DNA of 64,000 nucleotides from NCBI GenBank assembly GCA_021014325.1, contig CM037457.1:12776538-12840537 (forward strand), written 5' to 3'. The notes beneath the pieces are model-generated. The model had not been told where the DNA came from. It saw only the letters and a list, made by a program, of their open reading frames with translations, and ran no database searches. Shown one piece after another: positions 36,001 to 48,000 of this stretch; position 1 is the first letter of the stretch; every line of letters starts with the position of its first letter. The stretch is from Plazaster borealis (Eukaryota; Echinodermata; Asteroidea; Forcipulatida; Labidiasteridae). A program made the translations under genes and the position numbers.

Positions 36001-39000
36001 ACATTTCTTGTTTTCGAAGTCAAGAGTGAATATGGTAAACCAAACACACCCAATGTCATTTCACTGCTTATGTCATCATGTTTCCCATTCTCTGCAATCG
36101 GGTTTAGTGCCAAGTTTCTTTTAATGTATAGGTATAGCCAGGAATCTGACTGATGTTGGCACATGCTTAAAAAACCCCAAAACAAAACTTTAAAAAAGTG
36201 AAAGTTCTTACATTACTACATTTTCCAGGCCATTGGCTCCCACTTACGCAACTACTTTGCATTAAATTGTGTAATCAATACCCAAACCCTGTCTAGTTAC
36301 TTTAATAGTTATAAAACAAGCGCCAGTGGAACACCAACAAATATAGCAACTTTGTGTCCCATATCTAATGATGCCGAAGGCTTAGTTGGATATGGGATGC
36401 AGACGTGCTTTATTTTTTCTGTATTCCACAAGCACGTGTGTGATAACGAATTTATCTTCAAGCAAACTTAACACGCAGTTACAAAAAAACACAATACGCA
36501 GAGTTATATCAACGCTTTAGAACAGGGTTTGATATTGGCCGTGCAATATAGGTTGATAGCGCACTGTTGTTGTTATGGATCAACCAATCAGAATCGAGGA
36601 TTCAAGTTTGCTTGAGGAAAATTTTTAGATGACTAATTAAATTATAAGTCTTGTATTCGAGTCTTCAATGCGAGTCCTGAGTCTTCAGTGTCGAGGTTGA
36701 GTCACGAGTCACAATGGTCAAGTCCAAGTAACGAGTCACTTAAGATTAAATACTTTAGGGAATAACTTCTTAACAAGATGTTTGCCATCATTTGATTCTA
36801 CATTGTGAGGTTTGTCGATTGTAGCCCATTTTGTGGTTCCCCCATGCCCAGTCTGCCCATGCCACTCTCCCTTAAAAAAAACCCCAATAATCATATTAAA
36901 TGTGAGTCGGTCGCTCATTTCAGTTTGTACTCTTGAAGTACATGAATGTGATGTCACTACATGTTACTGTCTAACACTGCATTCTGCAAATAACATATCA
37001 TAACAAACTTGTTTAAATTCTGAAAATGGATTTGTAAAAAAAAAAGGCGCAATTTTACTGAAAAAGCGGTCTTTGCAATTTATGATTTTCCAGAGTGCCA
37101 AACTCTGTTTGTATATAATGCATTCATACATAATGTTACTTGTAGGTGTAACTGTTTTTGATTATTAATCTGTGCACTTTGACCTTGCTTATTGTTGACA
37201 TCTCTACAATCTACAAACAATAGTCCTCTCAGACGGAGTATTTACAAAAAAAATACACTTGACTTTTGAATTTCTAGTTTCCACCTTTGTCAACAACCAA
37301 AGTACTGTGATGTTTGTCTCGGTTGATAATTTAAACAATATAGATACGGGTGTAGTAATAATAACTGTATTGCATGGTTTGTACGCTGTTGTTTATTGTT
37401 AATTAATGTTTACACGCAACGTACCAATTAGATCCGATGTACAGGAATATGTGTAGGCAATAATCCTACGTGAATGATATGTCTGTAACTGATTCTGAAC
37501 AGAAATCTGTGTGGAATATCCATGGGTCTTTTATTAGATTGGAGTTTTTGGATTGTTTGAGGATATTATTGTTAAACGTAAATTGATACAAATCGGGTGA
37601 ATTTCAAATACACTAACTTGGTCTTTCTAGGGAATTTATCCAGGATCTGTAAACAAGGTTGTCCCTGAGCATGACATTTAACCATAATTGCTTCGACTTT
37701 TGGATGGAACGTAAAGGAGTAGGTCTTGTGTGTGTTGTAAAATACACATTAAAAAAAACAAAAACCAGTGCACTTATCGTTAAGAGTAGGTTATCCCCCC
37801 TTGTGTTTCTGGTATATTTGGCTGCAGATTGAGCTGCATCACCTCACAAGGTTCTATGGAAATATGTCTCATAATTCAAACATAGGTCTACATTGCAGTT
37901 TGTAAAAATATGTTGCGTCCAAATTGCCCACTTGCATTACTTTTAAAACTGATTGAAAGATTTAGCAAGGTTTCAACATTTTCAAAAAGACACTCATGCT
38001 CCCCACATTTGTACATTTACTTATTCTATTTTAACAATAAGATTAGGATAATGGTACCAGAAAGACCTGACTTCACCTGCAGATTGCAGTTCATTCAACT
38101 CAGTTTTCCTTTCATTTATATTCAGCCATTTTGATAGAACATGGATACATTACTCAACTATCTAGTATGGTGTTCTAAAGACGACAACTGTACGAGGGAT
38201 CAGGCGTCGCGCCGAATGCTTTACGTAGTGGCAGTGCATCGCGACGTCTCGACACGACAGGCAAAGGAACAGCACACTGTCACGTCACCTCTTCCATTAC
38301 ATCGCCTGTTTTCCAATTGCTTTACGTACAAAAGTGGTAGTGTGTTGGGACGGTACGGCACGCTGAGACAGACGACAATACATTGTGTCGTACCATACGT
38401 GTCGTATTGTGCCGTTGCGATGAACTACTGTAGCACCGCTACATAAAGCAAATAAAAGACGGCATTGGATGGCAAGTCACAAGGCGACGCACAGTTGTTG
38501 TCTTATAGAACAACCATACTGTAGACATATAGTGAGGCAACGTCTTGTTTAGCAGGATCTAGACACAAAGTTTACCTGAGCACTTTGGGTTCACAATTTC
38601 ATCGGATATTAATTTCCATTTTAAGAGTCAAAATCCATTGTGTAATCATAAAGGTGGTATTAAAGCATAGCAATTTTTTTAGCTCACAAAAAGCCCACCG
38701 TCATCTCATCAACACTTTGTGACAGGTATCAAGTTGTTCGGCAATTTTTTGTACTTCATATTTTTTTGCTTTTAAGTAATTTTATAAAATGTGGCCCTAG
38801 TTGTGTTTGACCCGCACATGCTCCTGCAGGAGGGTCCTTGTTGCATGTAGCAAGTCGCACGCACTTCCGCTGTGGAGGATTCAGTGGATGCCTAAGAAGT
38901 AATCAAAGGATGCAGGGCTAAATTTATTGTACATTTTTGTTCTTACTTCAAAATAAATAAATTTAGTGCTTGGGAAGTATCAACCATTACATGTTATATC

Positions 39001-42000
39001 ATAATTCTAGGTTATGTCTGTATGTGAATATGTTTGTTTGTTACTCGACAGTAGAGGGCCTGTGGTCCACAAACCATGTGATCAATCATTTCAACACATT
39101 TTCTTTTTATCACTCATGTTAGTTGTCGTGTTTTTTCCCCCCACTCCCCTCATTCCAATTTCATTCATAGTTCTCTTTTGCCGATGGCGACACTGGTGAT
39201 GTAGATAATCCGGTAGGTCTTGATTTATTCTGTTTTAGGATGAGCTTTCTTTTCGTAGACGCATGAGTTTGGAGGCAGATTGCATGGGTGTTGCTGTGGT
39301 TTAATTTATGCAGATTTATGCAGATTTATACAACTTTCTGTTTCCTATTTTATATTATTTATGCACATTGTATCCCATTCTCATTTGTCATACTTCACTT
39401 GTAATCACATTTGTAATTAACAATATATATATATTCCTTTAAAAAAAACCTTTTCATTGGTTATTTGAGGGATGGTACAATGTTGACTTTTGGAAGAGTA
39501 CTTTCACTCACCTAGCTTTAAAACAATCTTACAAATAACTTTTGAAAATTGCATCAAAATTGCTGTTTTTGTTTTGGAGAATACAAATGTGCAAAGCTCC
39601 ATTCCTGGGTATTTGTTTTTTTACAAACAACCATAAAATATATGGGGAAAAAAAGAAATATAGAACAAGTCTCTGCACACCTCATTTGTTGCAAACTTGT
39701 AAAGATGTATATTTCTTGGGGGGTGATAGAAAAGCTGGATAATTTATGTGAAATCATTTTTGCACACTAGGGAACAATTTATTCCAGAAATTTCGCATAG
39801 TAATGAGACTGAACATTATAATGTTGGGTAGCAAACACTGTTTTTTGGGTGGCAACTGGTACATTTTGTGTACATTGCATTTTTGCCTTGCTGTGCAAGG
39901 GGAATCATTTGTGCATACATTGCACAACTAATTGGTTTTCAGTCTGTTCTGAATCGAGCTGTGCACCCTCATACATGTATAGTGTACGTGTACACTGTAC
40001 ATGAAATAATATGCAATGATTTGAAAATTTATAGCCATTTTTTTCTGTTTTTTTTTTCTCTCTCTCTCTCTCAATTATGAGGGAATTTTTACACAGAAAC
40101 ATTTCTCAGGGTAATGTTTGTCATCTGCAAGTCAATTTTACTCTTAGAAATGTTTCTGATAATTTTGAAACTACTCAAAGATCTTCCCGGTGCAGCCATC
40201 TTTGTCCAGTTCCCTGTATACACAGTGACGTTTGTAGTTCGTATTCTCATAATGTAAACAGACCTGACCATTTTTAGATACATGTACACTGTACCAGCCT
40301 TGGGGCTTTTTCCAAACCTTGGCTTAGGCTCTGTCTCCAGCTCCGGGCTTCGTTTGGTTTTGGAAACACCATTCAAAATGCACACTGCTCCAAACTTGAG
40401 GGCGAAGCCGGAGCCGGAACCCAAGCCGAAGTATGGGAAAAGCCCAAGATTGGTAACATACATGTAAGGCCATATCTGAGTTGGCGGCTACAGCTACGGC
40501 TACGGCTGTTGCTAAGGGTGTTGCTAAGGGTGTCCTATACTTCAATGCATGACGACTCGGAAATCTAGCCCTAGCCAGAGCTTTAGCCGCCAATTCGGAC
40601 ACAGCCTAAGATTGAAGAGGGAAAAGGTGAGATGGCGGCACCATAAATGAAGGTCTTAGGTTGTACCATCCCTCTATGAATTATTCACATTTAACCCACT
40701 CAGCTAAAGTCAAACCTCCCTCATCCTTCAAAATCAATCACAATTGGACATTCAGGTTGGCTCAGTGGTTTCTTCCCTGCCTTTAACCTCTGTGGACCCC
40801 TGTTCGAATCCCCGACCGGAGACAGTGGATTTTGTTTTCAGTCCCTACCTGACTGCGAGGTTTTTTTCCTTCTCAACTAATTTCTTTATTGTTTTGATGT
40901 TTCCATTAGGATGCTTTGCTGACTATGTGTAATTCGGATTCAGATTCAGAAGTACATGCTACACAACAAAATATTCTGACATTAAGACTACCTGATTAAG
41001 AGTCTCTACCCAATTAGGAATCCCTTGTCTAAGCCCATTAGAATCAGAACAAACCATCTGCCAGATTTGGATGGATTTGTAATGGTTAGAATTCAGTTGA
41101 GAATTCTTTTTGTTAAGTGTCTAATAATAGAGAAAAATTAACTCGTGGTTTTGTGTGGTTTTGTGTGGTTTTGTTTGAGTGTGTTTGTTCTGTACTGTAC
41201 AATGTATGTTATGTGCACAATGTATGTGGGAAAATGGTTCACTTAAATTGTTGTGGTCATGCATTTAAAATTTCTGGGTTTTTCTTGTAAAAAGGTCAGA
41301 GGCATTTTGCAAATGGTTATTAACATTTACAGTAAACCCAGCACAAATCAAACACTCTTTCGGGCTAAGTCTCTACACCTTTTGCATGGGCCGCTGATTT
41401 AATTTTCTTTGACTGCATGGTGAAAGGGCGGGCACCAGAATTGTTCAGGTGTAAGATTTAGAGAGTTATTTCCTTTTCTTCGTTACACCCGGCTGTCAAC
41501 TTTAACACAGCATGAGAAAAGCATGCTGTTGTTGTTTTTTCAAAGGGAAAAGTTAATGCTTTACTTGGTCAGAGGAGATTTAGCACGTTGCATGAGGTGG
41601 AAGGCACATAACTCATCCTGACTGAAAACAAACAGTTTAAAGAGATTGTATGCGTTTGGTAATTGGAACCCACTGTTTCTTTCAATCCTACATAGTTGTA
41701 GATATAGACCATAAAACTAACCTGTGAAAATGTCATTTCAAAAGGTGGTAGCGTTTTTGAGATATTGCTGAAAATCTGGAGTGGTTATGTCCACACAGGA
41801 AGAATAATCTGCAATTGGAATACACAATCTGAGAAATGTTACTGCAGTAACGCTTCTCAGATTTAAATTTTCGGGGATAAAAAGTGACATCTTTTTCCAT
41901 AAGCGCAGTACTTCGAAGTGAAAAGTTTCTCAAAATGCTTTATACTATTCAAAGCTGCTGTACTTCTTACCAAGTAAGTTTTTATTGCTATTAATTTTCA

Positions 42001-45000
42001 GAGTCATTACCAAATGTATACAGACCCTTTAAAATTATTGATCAACAGGCTAAATACCCAAACCAACCCATCTCAAAACTTGACTTACACTTCCAATTTC
42101 TCATACATGTACATCCTACAATGTATTTGTATATGAATTCTCCAATCTTGAATCAGATTTGTAAGATCTGCGATATAATGAAATGTTACACAATTGTTCA
42201 TAATTAACTACTGACTCGTTGTGTTTAAAACCAAAGTGTGCCGTAAGACCATAATAGAGACATCAAATAAAACAACGGTTTGTACAGAATGTTAATTGAA
42301 TTGAATTCTTCCATTTTATTATTTGTGTTTATGTATGTATCTCTCCTACTGTAAACAGAAAGTGCAATGTTCCCCCTGGCTGGTGAACCGAGCAAGGTGG
42401 TATAATACAAATTTGATGATTGAAGTAAAACTTACACAGTTTGCAAACTTACAAAAATGCTCACCCAGGCGTGGAATGTCATCTTGGAGAGGGCATGGCC
42501 ATTTTCATTTTGTTAAGGCACTTCCATTGGAAAATCTTAAAGTCTATGGGAAAGTTTTGAAGGGGCGCCAAGACCAATGCAATGGAGGCCATGGCCTTCG
42601 TGGCCTCCGTGTAATGCCAGGCCTGCTCAGGCATTGGCCTATATGCACGATGATTTCCTACACTACGCAAACTGGGAGTTATTGACACATACAGGTCAAG
42701 CAAAAAGCTCAAAAATGAGAATTTTGCGATTGGTGTTCCCTCTATGGTAAATCTTCACAGCAAGGTGGTGGTTTTTGGCAAAAAAATATGAGCAAGGTTG
42801 TGAGGGAAGGAAGCGAGGTGGGCCGCCTTGCATTTGAATCGGCAGGTGAAACACTGGTAAAACAGGCATGCAATTTTTCAGCTGATCAGCTGATTTCTTG
42901 TTTTTCTTCACTAATAGTGCCGTAGAAAACTGACAAACATTGTACAAAGTTAAGTGGGCTTGGCTATTTTACTCTTAATTTGTAATTTACAAAGTTGCAT
43001 GTCTGCTGTAAGTCTTCAATAGTTCTAATATCTTAATCTGTTATCATGGTTGTTGTTTTTATCTTCTTTTAATCTGGATCATTGAACCCAAGTTTTTGGT
43101 TTTGTGCCCCTATTTATTTTAGTAATAGTTAACATTAATTTAAAAATTGTCACGTTGTCGACATCAGTATATTTTGTTTATAAGGGAATGTCTAAAAAGT
43201 CGGGCACGTTCTTGAGGCAAAAGAAAGTTCCTGCGGGCACTCGCCGCCAATTCATTGGATTACCAGAATGTTCGGCCGGATTGCATCCTTGTGGCAAAGT
43301 ACAGGATCAATCCTACACCAGTGAATACGCGCATTTTTTTTAACGTTCCATTGGCGTTCCCGCGGTCCCAACGGAACGGTCCATGTGCACGCGTTGGAAT
43401 ACTTCTCAAATCCAATTGAAACGTTCCTAGCATTCCGACTTTTGAGATGCTCCCTGAAATTAACCTTGTATTTAATACCAGCACAATTAACAAAAAACAT
43501 AGTTGTTGCTTTAATAGGGTATTAACACAATTAGTTACAAATGTTATTTTAATTTACTTTTCCCATTTTATTTTTGTTTGACAGTTTATTTATTTTTTCT
43601 TCAAATTTTATATCTCTTCATTTTGCTGTGTTGATTGATGTTTCATGTTTTTGCATTTAAACATGTACTTGCAAGATTGTACTTAGTTCTGGTGATGGTT
43701 ATGAGTGTCAACTGGATCTGCAAGATTTTCAAAATTCTTGCAAACACTACTGACAGTGACGCAACAGTTCAAGTTTCGTGTTCAGATAACAAACAACAAC
43801 GAATAGTGTTGATGATAACATCTTATTATCAGCAATTGTAGAGTGGTGTATTCATATGTAAAAAAAATTAAATACATGCAAAGGAAAAAATGAAACTTGT
43901 TATAATTTAATTTTGGGAAAAAAATTGAATTTAAATTTGGATCTGGTTTTTCTTTCTCTTTGGAGCATTGTCAATTCCCGAGTCAAAGGAACTTCCATTC
44001 AATTTCAGAATTTTTTTATGGGAATAGTTTTCATGGTACAAAAGAAGAAGAAGTTTATTGATTAATGTTGCGCAGATTCCAGATATTAATATGTTCAAAT
44101 GCGCATCACGCGTCAAACATGCTCAGAGAGGGCACATTATGCAGCCAATCTGGAAGCCCTCTTCTCTTTCACGAAAAGTAATCTATGTGTATTACACAAT
44201 GCCCAGAACCGATAGGTTTTGTCAAATCCAAAGGGCTCAGGTGTGACGTTAAGGAGCCTTATCATGTCCAAGACAAGCCACCAACCATCCAACAACTGAC
44301 CACAGACAATAGCAGTTATACTTGGCAGTTATACCACTAGCTCTAACAGAAACAAAATAAAGCTACAGTAGAAATAGACAAACTCTCAACATGTCCATAG
44401 AAAAAAGCTCTTAAATATCTAGAAACGTACAAGTGCATGGTCTACTTTTAATAATAGTGTAGCAAACAAATGGAAGTACATGGCAAAATTACGGACACTT
44501 GTAATTAGGTTCGAGTATAGTGGAGATGTTGAACGGATTTCGACATCCAATTTGATGTTGTTTGGTTTTTGATTCTTCAGAATCCACAGGACGAGATTGT
44601 AGCAGCCACCGCCTACGTGAATCTGTTCCTGACCAGCATCACGGCCCCGCCCCTCATGAAGGGGTTCCTTCACTACCTGTGCATGGGTCAACACGAGGGA
44701 CAATTAGTATTAGAGTCACTGCTGTCAAGGTTTAGCACTAACTCTAGGGTAACTATTAGCCATACTCGTATGCACATTGACAAATTGGACTGCTGACTAA
44801 TGGTTGAATAGTTGATTTCAATCTCCATTAATGTGCAATACTCCTTAAAGAGGGGCTCCAGGATGCTCTGGAAATATTTAGCTTTTACATTTTTCCAATA
44901 GACCCATTGCACAATGCGCAGCGTACTCACATGCGCCTATCCTGGGTGTCATTTTGGGTGTCAAAATCGTATACAAACATGCACAAAAGAGAGTTTTGAC

Positions 45001-48000
45001 ACCCAAAATGACGCGCATTGTTCGGGGGCGCGTTCGGGGTCTATAGAAATCAATAGGTCCCCGTTGCATAATGCGAAACGCTACAGATACGATGAGGTCA
45101 CGCGCACGTTTTTATGCACAGAGAACAGCTATCGTCTAATGATCTGCCTCCTTTTTGAGAGTGTGACGTCATATGCAATGGGTCTATAGATGGAGTCCCC
45201 AAGAAATATAACAAATTATTATGAGTCCCTTACCTCACGCTAAAACAGGGTAAAAATGTCTTTTCCTCGAAACATTGCCAGCCCGAAATCTGAAAACGCG
45301 AGGTCAAACAAACCTGGGTATCTCACCGGTATCTTACCAGTACCTACGATGTCTATTCGACCATAAAAAGGTAATAACTCAAATATTGAGAGCATCCTAG
45401 AGCCACTCTTTAACAGCTATAGTATCATCCCACTGTCATATTGTTTTGTCAATAAGAAAACTTTTGGTAAATTTCCATTGAAATTGTTATTAAAAAGTTG
45501 GAATGGTTCACACTGTTCTTTGATTTAGCAAAGTGAATCATCAAGCTGGATTTTAGTAATTGGACTATACTAGCTTAATAAAGGCACTGTACACATTTGG
45601 TAATTACTCAAAATATATATTGGCATAAAAACTTACTTGGTAACAAGCAATGGAGAGCTGTTGATAGTATAAAACATTTTGAGAAACGACTCCCTCTGAA
45701 GTAATGTAGTTTTTGAGAAAGAGGTAATTTCTCACTAAAATAATAAAAGACTTCTTGCAAGAAGCCTTTTATTCCTATCTAAAAGCACACAATTATACAA
45801 CAAGGGTGTTTTTTCTTTCATCATTTTCTTGCAACTTCAATGACCAATTGAGCCCAAATTTTCACAGGCTTGATATTTTATGCATATGTTGGGATACACC
45901 AAGTGAGAATACTGGTCTTTGACAATTACCAAACGTGTTCAGTGCCTTTAATTTTGACCTTAAGATTCAAACTTTTAGAATAAGGCTTGGAGGCACAAAG
46001 ATACCAATTATAGTTTACCATGGTCAGCAGTCCAACCTTTCTATTAAGAAATGTATGATTCAAATTGTTTCAAGTTATTAAAATGATTGAGAGTTAAAGG
46101 GACTAATATATAATTTTTTCTTTTCAGTTGTGTCTTGTGACGCTGTCGTTGTTTGACACCTTGGTGAACCTGAACTGCGAGGACTTCATGCTAGAACTTA
46201 TCCTCAGGTACGTTGCCAAAATAATACCCCACAAAGTGATACATAATTCTACTTTCTCTCAACCATGCATCATTGGCAAGTTTTACTCAACATTTGTGTT
46301 CTTAACCCTAAAGAACCCAAGTCTTACAATATCCTCATTGCCAAAGTGCAGGATTTCAAAGGATTTGGGCTATTAGGGATCTGCAACACAGGAGGATTTC
46401 GAAGGGTTTGGGCTAAAATGAGTTTTTGTTAGGGTAGGATTTCGCAGGACTTGGGCTATCGGGCTGTTTTTACACAGGAGGATTTTGAAGGATTTAGGTA
46501 TTATGCAGCTTAGCCAAAATAGGATTCTAAAGGTTTTGGGCTTTTAGGGGTGGAGATTGTAATAAAGCCGAGCACCTAAAGTAAAGACTCCCTAACTTCT
46601 GTCTCAAAAGGATTTTGAAGGATTTGGGCTAGTATGTATACTTACAATAAGTTGAAGGATATTGAAGGATTTGGGCACTTTAGGTTTATGACAACTTTAA
46701 TCTGAAGGATATCGAAGGATTTGGGCAGTATGTCTACCCAAGGGCCTAGGTTGAGGAAGTTTTACTCTAAAATAATGTTACCTATACTTTTAGAAACACA
46801 TTGTATTCAGACTATTTTGTAATAGCTCATATATGCACAAGCGCCATCTTAAAGACTTATCGCAAGTCATCCTGGGAAACCGAATACCGAGTTAAAAATG
46901 AAATCAAGCTGCCAAGATGGATGCCATGCTATACTTTACATGTAACTATGCCAGGTTTTATAGATGTGTACCGCATTGCTTCAGAATCAGCGCGCCATGA
47001 TGGTTGTCGGTGTGGCATGGACTCGGATTTCACCCAGAATCCTTTGCGTGCGGATCATGTGCATTGGGACTGCATAATGGGTAATTGGATCAGTTGTGGC
47101 ATGTTTTGATGATGAATTTAAAATGCTTTTTAAAACGGAATTGATGAAAATGATGTTTTTGGTTGAACAACAGATACTTGGTGCCATGCAACCATTTGAT
47201 GGTAAGCCAGCGCAAAGCTATAAGAGAGGTGGACCTGCACAGTAAGTCAGCAGACAGATTCCTATCACTCAGACCTGCCTGCTGCAAGACCAAATCCACT
47301 AATGAGAAACCAAAAACGGTGACGGTCGCGGCAGCTAGTGATGCCAACAGAATGTCCAATGGTGACTCGCCACGGGAGAAGAAACAACAGGTGAAACTTA
47401 CTTTGCCGAGCCGCGTGTGGACCACTAGGGTTAAAGGCCAGATTGGCAAGATCAGGCAGGCAGATGCTGTTCCCAAACAGCGAGAGCCTTCTCAAGCTGC
47501 TGACAAGCTCCCTTCATCAGGCAGCCAGCCAACAGAACAACAGACCCTGGAAGATTTTGAAACAAGTCAGGTGGAGTACCTCCTCGATGCCAAAGAGGGG
47601 ATAAGAGCCTGCACTATCGGCACTCTGAATTGGTCTGCACCCTATGATGGACTCATTCCTCCCCCTGAAAGTCTCAGTCCTGTTAACTTGTCGCCTACTG
47701 ACAAAAGAAAAAGGTCTTCGCCCACTTTTGATATATCTACAAATCCTCCCAGCTTAGCATCCTTTGCCATACTAACCGCTGATGAGGATACTGGATTATC
47801 GTCGTCTTATAAGTCTTATAGCGTAGCAGAATATCTTCCAAGACCTAGAGATAGAAAGCGGAATGTTGACCCTAAACTAACCGCAACGATTCAGGAGGTG
47901 TTATCATTGAAAATCGGCACTGATTGTGAAAGCGTGGATATCTCTGATGTCAATATCATTGATTTATTCATGGATGAAAAGAAACAGAGTTCAGTTAACA

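Larger units (their letters stand above)
29055..44580. other. FHIP1 intron 5 (15.5 kb)
   Basis: Largest intron in the window. Apart from the repeats listed separately and the candidate microexon at 39171 I see no exon of FHIP1 or of a nested gene. Stretches 29946-32928, 35712-37660 and 42029-44580 are AT-rich without features I can support. Confidence 0.6.

Noticed and set aside
38141..38446. 101-codon open frame
   Set aside because: It lies almost wholly inside an inverted-repeat element with CpG-rich sequence; no family pattern or splice context.
39240..39303. Second exon-like stretch (DELSFRRRMSLEADCM) right after the candidate microexon
   Set aside because: Would need an intron of about 27 bases and has no good donor before the stop.
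40089..40463. 124-codon open frame, minus strand
   Set aside because: The Pro/Glu/Lys repeats come from the palindromic element at 40294; no coding signature.
46801..47109. 102-codon open frame in FHIP1 intron 7
   Set aside because: Odd composition (Cys/Trp/His scattered), no domain, and it sits between two well-defined FHIP1 exons on the same strand.
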